A DNA stretch of 45,294 nt from Pseudomonadota bacterium (GTDB lineage: Bacteria > Pseudomonadota > Gammaproteobacteria > Burkholderiales > Methylophilaceae), in contig JAKQIT010000144.1 in the NCBI GenBank assembly GCA_029556915.1, positions 1-45,294 on the forward strand, in the 5' to 3' direction. The position numbers and the translations under genes are program-made. The notes under the pieces were generated by a model. That model made no database searches and was not told the origin of the DNA. It worked only from the letters and a program-made list of their open reading frames with translations. Within the stretch, counting starts at the first letter, position 1; every line of letters starts with the position of its first letter. Shown piece after piece: positions 16,267-24,715 of this stretch.

Positions 16267-16273
16267 GCACGCC

Positions 16274-16987
16274 ATGACTGAAACTAACACCACCGAAAAT
16301 TCCCCTGACCAAACAACCCATCACTGTCGTATTCGTAGCTTTGTGCTACGCCAAGGGCGCATGACCAAAGCGCAAGTGCTTGCTTATGAAGCGGGTTTGC
16401 CAACGTTTGGCGTGACTTATGAAGATAAGCGGCTGGATTTAAACGCACTTTTTAAGCGAGAGCAATCCCCTAAAATCTTGGAAATTGGTTTCGGCATGGG
16501 TGAAACCACCGCCAAAATTGCTCAAACTTTGCCAGAAAATGATTTTTTAGCGGTGGAAGTACATACACCGGGGGTTGGCGCATTACTTAAGTTAATTGAA
16601 GAGTCAAATCTCACCAATATCCGCATTATCCAGCATGACGTGGTTGAGGTGCTACAAAACATGTTGCCGGACGCAAGTCTTGATGGAGTGCATATTTTTT
16701 TCCCCGACCCATGGCATAAAAAACGCCACCATAAGCGCAGATTGATTCAGGCAGAGTTTATACAATTACTATGCACCAAGCTAAAAGTGGGTGCTTATTT
16801 GCATGTGGCAACGGATTGGCAAGAGTACGCAGAATGGGTGCTTGAGGTGTTAAGCGCAGAGCCGCAATTACAAAATACAGCTAAAGGCTATGCTGAAAAA
16901 CCTAGCTATAGACCACTCACTAAATTTGAAAATCGTGGTATTAAATTAGGCCACGGTGTTTGGGATATGGTTTTCAAGCGCGCTTGA
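16274..16987 (+). CDS. trmB: tRNA (guanine-N7-)-methyltransferase TrmB
   Basis: The product is 237 aa from this start; an in-frame ATG at 16265 adds three residues but lies inside a -10 box. Motifs are [16 protein letters not shown] at the N-terminus, the SAM loop [43 protein letters not shown] (the TrmB signature) and [11 protein letters not shown] near the end. The enzyme forms m7G46 in the variable loop of many tRNAs. Its last 42 bases overlap the convergent ysxC gene. It follows the NDUFAF7-like gene after 38 bp and may be transcribed from both promoters. Confidence 0.93.
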   Translation: MTETNTTENSPDQTTHHCRIRSFVLRQGRMTKAQVLAYEAGLPTFGVTYEDKRLDLNALFKREQSPKILEIGFGMGETTAKIAQTLPENDFLAVEVHTPGVGALLKLIEESNLTNIRIIQHDVVEVLQNMLPDASLDGVHIFFPDPWHKKRHHKRRLIQAEFIQLLCTKLKVGAYLHVATDWQEYAEWVLEVLSAEPQLQNTAKGYAEKPSYRPLTKFENRGIKLGHGVWDMVFKRA

Positions 16988-17587
16988 ATCACCGTCAAAT
17001 AGCCATTTTCCAATCACTTTTTCCGCTTCTTCTACCCCTTGTTTTTTCAGGCTAGAAAAAAGTTGAATGCTGCACGCCTTTCCCCAAGTCTCAATCAACT
17101 CTTTGCGCACACGGCTTAAAGTAAGCCCTGCTTCACTGCGTGATAATTTATCAGATTTTGTCAGCAATACATGCACCGGCTTGCCGCTTGGGCAAAACCA
17201 ATCCAGCATTTGGCGATCTAGTGGGGTGAGTGGGTGGCGGCTATCCATGACCAGCACCAAGCCACCTAAACTGCTACGCTCACTTAAATAGCGCGCCAAT
17301 ACGTTTTGCCAATGTGCGCGCATGCTTTCTGGTACTTTGGCGTAGCCATAACCTGGCAAATCGACCAAGTGCTTGTCATTGCCGAGCGTGAAAAAGTTAA
17401 TCAGCTGCGTGCGGCCGGGCTGCTTACTTACAAATGCGAGCCGATTATGATTTGCCAGCGTATTAAGCGCGCTTGATTTGCCCGCGTTTGAGCGACCCGC
17501 GAACGCGACCTCTATGCCTGAAGCTGGCGGTAAATCACGCAAATGGTGCGCGGAGATAAAAAATGTGGCATTTTGAAAAAGAGGCAT
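16946..17587 (-). CDS. ysxC: Ribosome biogenesis GTP-binding protein YsxC/EngB
   Basis: The product is 213 aa, the family length. G1 is GRSNAGKSS, the G2 region is [11 protein letters not shown]3 is [11 protein letters not shown], and G4 is TKSDKLS. This is an essential-type GTPase that acts late in assembly of the 50S subunit in the cytoplasm. The C-terminus overlaps the end of trmB on the opposite strand. The start follows the conserved N-terminus ([16 protein letters not shown]). It is divergent from the cytochrome c4 gene. Confidence 0.93.
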   Translation of the reverse strand: MPLFQNATFFISAHHLRDLPPASGIEVAFAGRSNAGKSSALNTLANHNRLAFVSKQPGRTQLINFFTLGNDKHLVDLPGYGYAKVPESMRAHWQNVLARYLSERSSLGGLVLVMDSRHPLTPLDRQMLDWFCPSGKPVHVLLTKSDKLSRSEAGLTLSRVRKELIETWGKACSIQLFSSLKKQGVEEAEKVIGKWLFDGDSSALENHIPNTVA

Positions 17588-17701
17588 AGTTAAGTTTTTT
17601 ATAAAACCAGTTTATTTGGTGTTTCTGAGCCTAGATGCTATCACGGAGTAGGGTTATTTGATAAAATGCGTGCATAATTAAATTGTAAATTTGGAGTTTG
17701 T

Positions 17702-18313
17702 ATGCATATCAATATTGCCCGAGTAAAAGTTGCGCATGCGTTATTGTTAAGTTTATTTGCTGGTTCAGCGCTGGCAGCTGAAAAATCAGCCGTTGAAACA
17801 ACTGCAGAAACTGTTTGTGCTGCTTGCCATGCGGCTGACGGCAACAGTGTTGTTTCAGTCAACCCAAAATTGGCTGCACAGCATCCTGAATATCTTGTCA
17901 AACAACTCACTGAATTTAAGTCTGGTAAACGCGCCAATGCGGTGATGTCAGGCATTGCCACTTCATTAAGTGATGATGACATGAAAGGTTTGGCTGCTTA
18001 TTTTGCCAAACAAAGTTTAAAGCTTGGCCAAGCAAAAAACAACGGTAAAGGCTCTTTAGGCGAGAAAATTTATCGTGGCGGTGTGGTGGCAACTAGCGTT
18101 CCAGCGTGTGCTTCTTGTCACGGCGCAAATGGGGCTGGTATTCCTAAACAGTTTCCACGTGTTAACGGTCAACATGCAGATTACACCTTGGCACAATTAC
18201 GAACATTCCGCACCGGCGAGCGTGCCAATGCCCCAATGATGATGGCGATTGCTGCTAAAATGACCGATGCAGAAATGGGAGCTGTGGCAGATTACATTCA
18301 GGGTTTACGCTAG
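17702..18313 (+). CDS. Cytochrome c4-like di-heme cytochrome c
   Basis: The product is 203 aa. A signal peptide (HALLLSLFAGSALA) directs it to the periplasm. Two repeated domains each bind heme c: CAACHAADG with the distal Met in AVMSGIA, and CASCHGANG with APMMMAIA. The repeated KLAAQHPEYLVKQL / RVNGQHADYTLAQLR blocks are typical of cytochrome c4, which shuttles electrons from the bc1 complex to terminal oxidases. A TTGGAG ribosome site precedes the ATG, and CATAAT at 17673 may be its -10. A strong terminator follows. Confidence 0.92.
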   Translation: MHINIARVKVAHALLLSLFAGSALAAEKSAVETTAETVCAACHAADGNSVVSVNPKLAAQHPEYLVKQLTEFKSGKRANAVMSGIATSLSDDDMKGLAAYFAKQSLKLGQAKNNGKGSLGEKIYRGGVVATSVPACASCHGANGAGIPKQFPRVNGQHADYTLAQLRTFRTGERANAPMMMAIAAKMTDAEMGAVADYIQGLR

Positions 18314-18341
18314 TTATTTAGCTGACATTGAGTAGCAAAAG

Positions 18342-18367
18342 TTTAGGGCAACGTACGTTGCCCTAAA
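18342..18367 (+). terminator. Strong hairpin terminator after cytochrome c4
   Basis: TTTAGGGCAACG and CGTTGCCCTAAA form a perfect 12-bp inverted repeat around TA, followed by tgtttttt. It lies 28 bases after the stop codon. Confidence 0.88.
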
Positions 18368-18422
18368 TGTTTTTTAAAGTGCGAATTTTTTTGCACAATT
18401 ACAACCATCTTCTTTTGTGTTG

Positions 18423-18458
18423 CCCTGCAAGCCAGTATCCATGCGGCTTCCAGAGGCA
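18423..18458 (+). repeat. REP-like palindrome, copy 1
   Basis: CTGCAAGCC (18425-18433), loop AGTATCCATGC, then GGCTTCCAG (18445-18453). The same stem and loop recur at 30264, 38257 and 43795. It is followed by AAAAACTTGTCGTATGAATA, which is partly shared with copy 2. Confidence 0.75.
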
Positions 18459-18479
18459 TAAAAACTTGTCGTATGAATA

Positions 18480-18594
18480 ATGCGCTTAAGCGCATATATT
18501 CTACGGGCATGACCTTTCACTCTTTTCTTACTGCTTTAGCAGTTTAGAAAATAGGGGAAGACCTTTACGGTCTTACGGTTACTCGGGAGTTTTT
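18480..18594. other. Cluster of hairpins between convergent genes
   Basis: After the terminator and the REP copy, the gap holds a 16-bp perfect palindrome ATGCGCTTAAGCGCAT (from 18480), ACTGCT-TT-AGCAGT (18530-18543), AAGACC-TTTAC-GGTCTT (18558-18574) and a CTCGGGAGTTTTT motif. That last motif also follows REP copy 3 at 38303. On the minus strand the hairpin at 18558-18574 could terminate the kinase gene. No coding frame is supported. Confidence 0.5.
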
Positions 18595-18604
18595 AATGCT
18601 TTTT

Positions 18605-20314
18605 TTATGCGGTTTCTGACTCCAATTTTTCTAGCCTAAAGCGCACTTCGCCATCGCGATTATCCACCAAACTCAGCGCATAACCTGCCTGATTTGCTTG
18701 CTGCGCAGCGTGATATAAACCAACGCCCAAGCCATTTTTAGAACTCACATGGGATTTAAACAATAACTGTGCAGTCTCAGCAGGCACGGCAGAGCCGGTA
18801 TCGGTAACCTCTATACAAAAATGCGGTGTGGGTAACAGCGTTACCTTAATTTGCATATTGGCTTCAAGCTTGGCTTTTTCTAGGGCATTTTGTACTAAGT
18901 TATCTACCACGCTATCAAGTACCTCTGGGTCAATATCATCTTTAGGTAACTCGGCAGGCGATTCAAACTGCACTTGATGATGCGTATTAAGTTGTCTAAA
19001 GTCTTTCCACCATGTTGCCACTTTAGCTTGGCTTTTTTTCTCAATGCTGGGTTTTTCAAGTTTAGTGAGCGTGGCGGCTAAACGTTGATTTAAACGCGGT
19101 AGTTGACGCTTAATCAGTTCAACCAGCCTTGCGTCGCCTTCGGCATCATTGGTTTGCTCGGCCGCAGAAGTGAGCGTACCCAGCGATTGCAAAATATTTT
19201 TAATATCATGGGTAAGACGCGAGCCGGTTTCGTAAAAGGTTTGCATGTAGGTGTTTTGGCTAATGGTTTCTTCACGGCGTTTAGCTTCGTAAAACTCACT
19301 CAATATTTGGGTGAGTAATTGCACATGCAAATACATGGCGGGTGAAAGTTGCCAGCGTGAATATAAAGTTAAATGCAGGCGCTCAAAGCTAAAGGTAGAG
19401 ATAAATGCAGACGTGTCGCCAACTTGATGTTTTGCATTTTCAACCTCCCACAGCAAACCACTAACCCAAGGTAAGGCGGCAAATTCTCGCATTGATTCAT
19501 GTAAAAAATCGCCAGATTTTGGCTCAAAATCTGCGTGTGCAGCAATTTTTCTTAACCAAGTTTCAAAAGGTAAGCCCACACTAAGCAAATAGCGCGACAT
19601 CAATAACTCTAGGCCAGAGAAGGTTTCGCTTGGGTTCCACAGCCAGCTCAGTGCAACTAAAGTTACCGCCAAACCTAGCACGACATAAATCAGCAGCTTC
19701 ACATAATGCACTTGCCATGTGACGCCAATGGCAAAGCCACCTAAAATGACAATAATAGTGAGTAGAAAAATGAGCAGCGTATAAAAGAAGTCAATATTTT
19801 GACTTGGCACAACGCCTTTGCCCCTAGCGGATAAGAACAAAATGGTCAGTGGTAAAAAGGGCAATATATAGGTTAATAAAAATGTTGCGGCTTCTAAGTC
19901 TGCTTTAATGTGCAGCAGTTTTGGCACCACCCAAAGTAATAGCACGGTTAGTAAATAGGTAGCTGCCAGTAAATTAGGTAATCTAGATTTTGCTGAATCG
20001 CTAGAAAGAACGCGCCCACCGATTAACGCAAATAAACCTGCTATCCAAAAAGCAGTTGCCCACCAATTAACGTAAAAAAATGCAAATGCAGCGCCTGCTA
20101 CTACGGTGGTAATGGTTGGCCAAGTGAGCTTTTTTCCTTGATGCAATACTGGTTGCCATAGTAAAAAGAAGCCGTAATGGCACAAGAATAATGCACTATA
20201 TAGCTGGCTGGCTTCACCCCAAACCAGCAAAGCATGCAAGGTCAATAGCATGAGTGCCATTAGCCGATTGGTGTCATTCATGATGCGACGAAAGAAATTG
20301 AAGAATACAGGCAT
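18605..20314 (-). CDS. Membrane-bound sensor histidine kinase
   Basis: The product is 569 aa (558 if the ATG at 20281, MNDTNRLMALM, is used). The N-terminal ~230 residues are hydrophobic, with roughly seven to eight membrane helices and no recognisable periplasmic sensor domain. A cytoplasmic linker leads to the phospho-acceptor box GSRLTHDIKNILQSL (His in HDIKN). The ATPase domain follows, with DNLVQNALEKA (N box), DTGSAVP (G1) and GLGVGLYHA (G2). The HDIKN form resembles kinases such as PrsK more than PilS-type HEIRNPL kinases. No response regulator is adjacent. It is divergent from a sigma-54-type prepilin gene, which makes a link to pilus control possible but unproven. Confidence 0.85.
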   Translation of the reverse strand: MPVFFNFFRRIMNDTNRLMALMLLTLHALLVWGEASQLYSALFLCHYGFFLLWQPVLHQGKKLTWPTITTVVAGAAFAFFYVNWWATAFWIAGLFALIGGRVLSSDSAKSRLPNLLAATYLLTVLLLWVVPKLLHIKADLEAATFLLTYILPFLPLTILFLSARGKGVVPSQNIDFFYTLLIFLLTIIVILGGFAIGVTWQVHYVKLLIYVVLGLAVTLVALSWLWNPSETFSGLELLMSRYLLSVGLPFETWLRKIAAHADFEPKSGDFLHESMREFAALPWVSGLLWEVENAKHQVGDTSAFISTFSFERLHLTLYSRWQLSPAMYLHVQLLTQILSEFYEAKRREETISQNTYMQTFYETGSRLTHDIKNILQSLGTLTSAAEQTNDAEGDARLVELIKRQLPRLNQRLAATLTKLEKPSIEKKSQAKVATWWKDFRQLNTHHQVQFESPAELPKDDIDPEVLDSVVDNLVQNALEKAKLEANMQIKVTLLPTPHFCIEVTDTGSAVPAETAQLLFKSHVSSKNGLGVGLYHAAQQANQAGYALSLVDNRDGEVRFRLEKLESETA

Positions 20315-20516
20315 AGAGATTTAGCTCAAGTATGTTTATAATAATGTTGGCTATTGTTATTGTAATAGCAATTTTCACCAAAAAGGTAAAAAGCCACGCG
20401 TGCAAGGTGTTGAAATTTAGACGCTTACGTCATATTTTCGACAGCATATGCAGAAAATTGAGTGAAAATTTCTAATTTTTTACAAAAAATAGCGCGTAAT
20501 GCCGATTAAGCTGAGA

Positions 20517-20532
20517 TGGCATAAAGCTTGCT
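20517..20532 (+). promoter_or_regulatory. Sigma-54 (RpoN) promoter of the prepilin gene
   Basis: TGGCATAAAGCTTGCT matches TGGCAC-N5-TTGCW with the invariant GG and GC at correct spacing. The only mismatch in the core is T for C at the sixth base. Initiation near 20543 leaves a leader of about 60 bases. The AT-rich gap 20315-20516 upstream has room for an activator-binding site, but I recognise none. Sigma-54 with PilR-type activators classically drives pilin genes. Confidence 0.75.
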
Positions 20533-20602
20533 TAAGTTAGGGCGTGTGCGTAGAGTAAAAAAGTATTTACCGAAAAATAAAATATTAAGTTTGGAACAAT
20601 AA

Positions 20603-21253
20603 ATGAAAAAACAACAATCAGGCTTTACTTTAATTGAACTAGCGATTGTGCTGGTAATTATCGGCTTGCTGCTAGGAGGCGTGCTTAAAGGACAAGAGCT
20701 GATCAATAGTGCTAAAGTCAAGAACATGGCAACGGACTTTAAAAATATTCAAGTGTATATCTATGGGTATCAAGATAAATTTAAAGCATTGCCTGGAGAT
20801 GATCATTCAGCTGCAACGCATGTAACTGGAGCTACAAACGCAGCGAATGGTTCGCAAAACGGAATTATCCAAGGGCAGTGGAATACTGCTACTGATGGAG
20901 ATGAATCATGCGTGTTTTGGCAACATGTTCGACTAGCAGGATTAGCTCCTGGCTCAACAGTTGTTAACTGTGCAGCGGGCAATACTTATCAACCTCGTAA
21001 TGCTGATGGCGGTTTAATTGGGTTGCAAAGTGTTTCTGGATTTACAAAAATCACTGGAATGAGCGGTGCATATGCGATTTGTTCAGATGCGATTTTAGGC
21101 AAGTTTGCAAAGCAGCTAGATACGGCACTAGATGATGGTGAAACTTCTACAGGTTCATTTAGGGCCGTGCTGAGTGCGACTGCGACAGGCGCAGGGGTTG
21201 CAAGTGCGGCAGTTGTTGATTCGGATAGTTATACAGGGTGCTTAACTTTTTAA
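20603..21253 (+). CDS. Type IV prepilin-like protein
   Basis: The product is 216 aa. The leader MKKQQSG is cleaved before FTLIELAIVLVIIGLLLGG, a canonical prepilin site with Glu at +5. The globular part has NMATDFKNIQVYIYGYQDKF, LPGDD, CVFWQHVRLAGL, ICSDAILGKFAKQLDTALDDGE and a final CLTF. It shares LPGD and LDDG blocks with the prepilin at 2404-3066. It stands alone between a sigma-54 promoter and a terminator. That separate, activator-dependent expression suggests a pilus or secretion pseudopilus subunit rather than one member of an assembly operon. Confidence 0.88.
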   Translation: MKKQQSGFTLIELAIVLVIIGLLLGGVLKGQELINSAKVKNMATDFKNIQVYIYGYQDKFKALPGDDHSAATHVTGATNAANGSQNGIIQGQWNTATDGDESCVFWQHVRLAGLAPGSTVVNCAAGNTYQPRNADGGLIGLQSVSGFTKITGMSGAYAICSDAILGKFAKQLDTALDDGETSTGSFRAVLSATATGAGVASAAVVDSDSYTGCLTF

Positions 21254-21275
21254 GAAAACATATAAACCCTTCATT

Positions 21276-21301
21276 AAAAGCCCGCATTCGCGGGCTTTTT
21301 T
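21276..21301 (+). terminator. Terminator after the prepilin gene
   Basis: AAAAGCCCGC-ATTC-GCGGGCTTTT is a perfect 10-bp stem with a 4-nt loop and a T tract, 22 bases past the stop codon. Confidence 0.92.
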
Positions 21302-21355
21302 AATTGGTTGTTGTTCTTAATAACTAATTTCAATAAAACTAGGCAATTTAACTAC

Positions 21356-21383
21356 TTGCTTACGTGCCAAATTGTTTTAGAAT
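21356..21383 (+). promoter_or_regulatory. Promoter of the mla operon
   Basis: TTGCTT (21356-21361) and TAGAAT (21378-21383) are separated by 16 bp, giving a start near 21391 and a leader of about 43 bases before mlaF. Confidence 0.5.
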
Positions 21384-21433
21384 GATGGCTTCTTAAAACG
21401 CATACAATAAACATAAGAAATTACATCGCTTTT

Positions 21434-22234
21434 ATGGCTGACAATATCGTCGAAATTGATAATCTATCCTTTGGCTACAAAGGTCGCTTGTTGCACAAAG
21501 GCATCAACATGGTGTTTCCGCGCGGTAAGGTGGTGGCAATCATGGGCGGTAGTGGTAGCGGTAAAACCACATTGCTACGTTTGATTGGTGGTCAAATAAG
21601 GCCAACAAAAGGCGAAGTGCGGGTGAGTGGTGAAGTGGTACACAAGCAAGACCGCAACGGCATTTTTAAACTGCGCCGCCAAATGGGCATGCTATTTCAG
21701 CATGGGGCGTTGTTTACCGATTTAAGCGTGTTTGATAATGTTGCATTTCCTATGCGTGAACTTACCGATTTGCCAGAGTCTATGATACGAGACCTCGTGC
21801 TAATGAAGCTTAATGCAGTAGGTTTGCGTGGGGCGCACACGCTAATGCCACCTGAGCTGTCTGGTGGTATGGCGCGCCGTGTAGCCCTAGCTAGAGCTAT
21901 TGCCCTAGACCCTAGTATTATTATGTACGATGAGCCTTTTGCTGGCTTAGATCCTATTTCAATGGGTGTTATTTGCGGTTTGATTCGTAGCCTTAATGAT
22001 GCGCTGGGCGCAACCTCAATCATCGTGTCACATGATGTGAAAGAAACCTTTCAGATTGCTGATTATGTTTATTTTGTGGCTAATGGCGAGGTGGCGGCTG
22101 AGGGAACGCCGCATGATTTAATGCGATCCACATTGCCTTTTGTGCATCAGTTTGTGCATGGTGAAAAAGATGGTCCTGTGCCATTTCATTATGCTGCGCC
22201 AGATTATCAGCAGGAGTTGATGCAACGTGGCTAA
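21434..22234 (+). CDS. mlaF: MlaF, ATP-binding subunit of the phospholipid transporter
   Basis: The product is 266 aa. Walker A is GGSGSGKTT, the signature is LSGGMARRVALARAI, Walker B is IIMYDEPFAGLDP, and the switch His is in IVSHD. ISMGVI after the D-loop and the overall order identify the Mla/MCE class. It powers lipid movement between the inner membrane and the periplasmic carrier, keeping phospholipids out of the outer leaflet of the outer membrane. First gene of mlaFEDCB; it overlaps mlaE by 8 bp. Confidence 0.93.
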   Translation: MADNIVEIDNLSFGYKGRLLHKGINMVFPRGKVVAIMGGSGSGKTTLLRLIGGQIRPTKGEVRVSGEVVHKQDRNGIFKLRRQMGMLFQHGALFTDLSVFDNVAFPMRELTDLPESMIRDLVLMKLNAVGLRGAHTLMPPELSGGMARRVALARAIALDPSIIMYDEPFAGLDPISMGVICGLIRSLNDALGATSIIVSHDVKETFQIADYVYFVANGEVAAEGTPHDLMRSTLPFVHQFVHGEKDGPVPFHYAAPDYQQELMQRG

Positions 22235-23024
22235 TATTTTTGCAAAATTGGTGCGTGGTTTACGCATGACAGGGCATCGCGTTGTTGAGCAACTATGGCG
22301 ATTAGGTGCGGGAGCACGGTTATTTTTCTTAACTATAAGTTACTCTGGCGAGAGTTTTCGCCGGCCAAGGCTAATCGTACGTGAAATGTATTTTACTGGG
22401 GTTATGTCACTCATCATTATATTGGTATCTGCCTTTTTTGTTGGCATGGTGCTGGCATTGCAGGGCTATAACACTTTGCAAAAATACGGCTCTTCAGAGT
22501 CAATTGGTGTCTTGGTGGCGCTGGCATTGGTGAGAGAGTTAGGCCCAGTTGTCACTGCTTTGTTATTTGCAGGGCGCGCGGGTACGGCTATCACCGCAGA
22601 AATTGGTTTGATGAAAGCCACTGAGCAACTCTCAGCCATGGAGATGATGGCTGTCAATCCGATTTCACGCGTCATTGCGCCGCGTTTTTGGGCAGGTGTT
22701 TTTTCAATGCCCATTTTAGCTTGTCTATTTTCAATGGTGGGCATACTAGGTGGGCACTTGGTGGCAGTTGCACAAATCGGTGTAGATGTAGGTGCATTTT
22801 GGTCGCAAATGCAAGCGAATGTTGATTTTACTGATATTGTAAATATGTTGATTAAGAGTTTAGTGTTTGGTGTGGCTTGTACAATAATTGCGTTGTTTGA
22901 AGGTTATGACTCTCCACCAACCGCTGAAGGCGTTAGTCATGCAACAACACGCACCGTTGTAACATCATCATTAGCAGTACTAGGGCTAGATTTTATCTTA
23001 ACGTCATTTATGCTCATCACTTAA
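22227..23024 (+). CDS. mlaE: MlaE, permease subunit of the phospholipid transporter
   Basis: The product is 265 aa with five to six hydrophobic segments. ALVRELGPVVTALLFAGRAGTAITAEIGLMKATEQLSAMEMM is the MlaE family core, containing the GLMK..EQ coupling region that contacts MlaF. An inner-membrane protein, overlapping mlaF and followed by mlaD after 44 bases. Confidence 0.94.
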   Translation: MANIFAKLVRGLRMTGHRVVEQLWRLGAGARLFFLTISYSGESFRRPRLIVREMYFTGVMSLIIILVSAFFVGMVLALQGYNTLQKYGSSESIGVLVALALVRELGPVVTALLFAGRAGTAITAEIGLMKATEQLSAMEMMAVNPISRVIAPRFWAGVFSMPILACLFSMVGILGGHLVAVAQIGVDVGAFWSQMQANVDFTDIVNMLIKSLVFGVACTIIALFEGYDSPPTAEGVSHATTRTVVTSSLAVLGLDFILTSFMLIT

Positions 23025-23068
23025 AAGTAAAGCAAACAGTAATCAGAAAAATAGGTTGGAGAATATTA

Positions 23069-23605
23069 ATGGATAGATCAACAATAGATTTATGGGTAGG
23101 CGTGCTAGTGGCTTTAGGCGTGGCAGCTTTTTTTGGGCTAGCGATGAAGGTGGGTAATCTTACCAGTAGCAATTTGGGCGAGACTTATACAGTGACAGCT
23201 GCCTTTGAGAATGTAGGTGGTTTAAAACCGCGTGCGCCGATTAAAAGTGCGGGGGTTGTGGTAGGGCGTGTAGATGGCATCAGCTTTGATAGCAAAAACT
23301 TTACCGCAGTGGCTACGCTCAAAATTGATAAGCGCTACCCATTTCCTACTGATACTTTTGCAAACATATATACTGCTGGCTTGTTGGGCGAGCAGTATAT
23401 TGGGCTTGAGGCGGGAGGTGAAGATGCGGTGTTGAAAAATGGCGATAAAATTACGCAAACGCAAGATGCTATCGTACTTGAAAAAATGATTAGTAAATTT
23501 TTGTTTAGCAAAGCCTCGGAAGAGACGCCTACTCAAGCGGGAGCTTCCGCTACTGAAGACACAAGTAAAGCCAAGTCAACCGAATTAGGCGATGCTCCGT
23601 TTTAA
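23069..23605 (+). CDS. mlaD: MlaD, MCE-domain lipid-binding subunit
   Basis: The product is 178 aa. One N-terminal membrane helix (about residues 8-27) anchors a periplasmic MCE domain. It has ENVGGLKPRAPIKSAGVVVGRV at the start and FANIYTAGLLGEQYIGLEAGG, the usual block, near its end. MlaD forms a hexameric ring with a lipid channel on the MlaFE complex. The tail after residue 145 is low in complexity (EETPTQAGASATE). It is preceded by a TTGGAGA ribosome site. Confidence 0.93.
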   Translation: MDRSTIDLWVGVLVALGVAAFFGLAMKVGNLTSSNLGETYTVTAAFENVGGLKPRAPIKSAGVVVGRVDGISFDSKNFTAVATLKIDKRYPFPTDTFANIYTAGLLGEQYIGLEAGGEDAVLKNGDKITQTQDAIVLEKMISKFLFSKASEETPTQAGASATEDTSKAKSTELGDAPF

Positions 23606-23655
23606 TTCGAGTGTTATAAACGATGGTGTAAAATGCCAATATTTTTTTAGTGGCG

Positions 23656-23661
23656 TATAAT
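23656..23661 (+). promoter_or_regulatory. Possible internal promoter before mlaC
   Basis: A perfect TATAAT lies in the 89-bp gap between mlaD and mlaC, 28 bases before the ATG-proximal AAAGGA ribosome site. No convincing -35 hexamer is present. Confidence 0.3.
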
Positions 23662-23694
23662 CGCAACTTCAATATTGAATGAAAAAGGATTCAA

Positions 23695-24312
23695 ATGAAA
23701 TCGATTCTTAAATTTTTAGCAGGTGCAGGCTTAGTTTTAAGTTTATTTTCTGCAAATATGGCCCATGCTGAAATTGGCCCTGATGCTTTAGTGAGGCAAA
23801 CGGCTGATGATGTTATTGCTGTGGTTAAATCAGACAAAGATATTCAAGCAGGCAACAAGCAAAAAATTTATGCCTTGGCTGAAGAAAAAATTATGCCCAA
23901 TTTTGACTTTGACCGAGTAAGTCGCATGGTGCTTGGCAAAAGTTGGAAAGCTGCAACTCCAGAGCAGCAAGCCATTTTTCAAAAAGAGTTTCGTACCTTA
24001 TTGTTGCGCACTTATGCTGTAGCTTTAGGTAAGTATAAAGATCAAACAATAGAGTATAAGCCGCTAAAAGCAGAACCAAATGCAAAAAATGTGACTGTTA
24101 AAACACAGATTTTACAAACTGGTGGCCAGCCTGTAGCCGTAGATTATAGCCTGGTCAAAAACCCAGAAGGTTGGAAAGTCTATGACATTGTGATTGAAAG
24201 TGTTAGCTTGGTAACTAATTATCGTAGTCAATTTAGTAATGAAATTCGCCAAAATGGCATTGACAGTCTAAATAAAAAATTAGCAGAAAAAAATAAATCT
24301 GCGGGAGCTTAG
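23695..24312 (+). CDS. mlaC: MlaC, periplasmic phospholipid carrier
   Basis: The product is 205 aa. A signal peptide (LKFLAGAGLVLSLFSANMAHA) is followed by an all-helix/NTF2-like ABC-toluene-tolerance Ttg2/MlaC domain. Typical blocks are PNFDFDRVSRMVLGKSWK, FRTLLLRTYAVAL and GWKVYDIVIESVSLVTNYRSQF. It carries phospholipid between the MlaA complex in the outer membrane and MlaFEDB. An AAAGGA ribosome site precedes the ATG. Confidence 0.93.
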   Translation: MKSILKFLAGAGLVLSLFSANMAHAEIGPDALVRQTADDVIAVVKSDKDIQAGNKQKIYALAEEKIMPNFDFDRVSRMVLGKSWKAATPEQQAIFQKEFRTLLLRTYAVALGKYKDQTIEYKPLKAEPNAKNVTVKTQILQTGGQPVAVDYSLVKNPEGWKVYDIVIESVSLVTNYRSQFSNEIRQNGIDSLNKKLAEKNKSAGA

Positions 24313-24330
24313 GCTCTCAATGTAAAGGAA

Positions 24331-24636
24331 ATGATGCAAACGCCACAGGCTAAAATTCTGCAAGATTCTCATAAATGGTTCGTTTCAGGGGCTATTTTGG
24401 TAGATAATGCCAACACCATATTGCTTGAAAGTGAGTCGCTAAATTTTAATCAACAGTCACATCAAGTTGATTTTTCTAATGTGACTGAGGTTGATACTTC
24501 AGCCATTAGTTTGATGATGGAATGGCAGCGTCGCGCTTTAAAAGAAAATAGCAAAGTAACTTTTACTAACTTGCCCGTTAATTTGTCCAGTTTAACAGAG
24601 CTCTATGGAGTGGCTGGTTTTATTCCTTTAAGCTAG
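24331..24636 (+). CDS. mlaB: MlaB, STAS-domain subunit
   Basis: The product is 101 aa, a cytoplasmic STAS domain with SHQVDFSNVTEVDTSAISLMMEW (the conserved DTSAI region) and VTFTNLPVNLSSLTELYGV. MlaB binds MlaF and is needed for its assembly and activity. Two adjacent ATGs exist (24331 and 24334), the second better spaced from AAAGGA. Last gene of the mla operon, followed by a terminator. Confidence 0.88.
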   Translation: MMQTPQAKILQDSHKWFVSGAILVDNANTILLESESLNFNQQSHQVDFSNVTEVDTSAISLMMEWQRRALKENSKVTFTNLPVNLSSLTELYGVAGFIPLS

Positions 24637-24663
24637 GGTGTAAAAATTGTTTTTTGTAGTGCG

Positions 24664-24691
24664 TAACGGCTTGTGCATTAACAAGCCGTTA
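24664..24691 (+). terminator. Terminator after the mla operon
   Basis: TAACGGCTTGT-GCATTA-ACAAGCCGTTA has an 11-bp perfect stem with a 6-nt loop, followed by TTTATTTA. It separates mlaB from the next ABC transporter genes. Confidence 0.8.
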
Positions 24692-24715
24692 TTTATTTAG
24701 CGCAAGTAACTTAAT

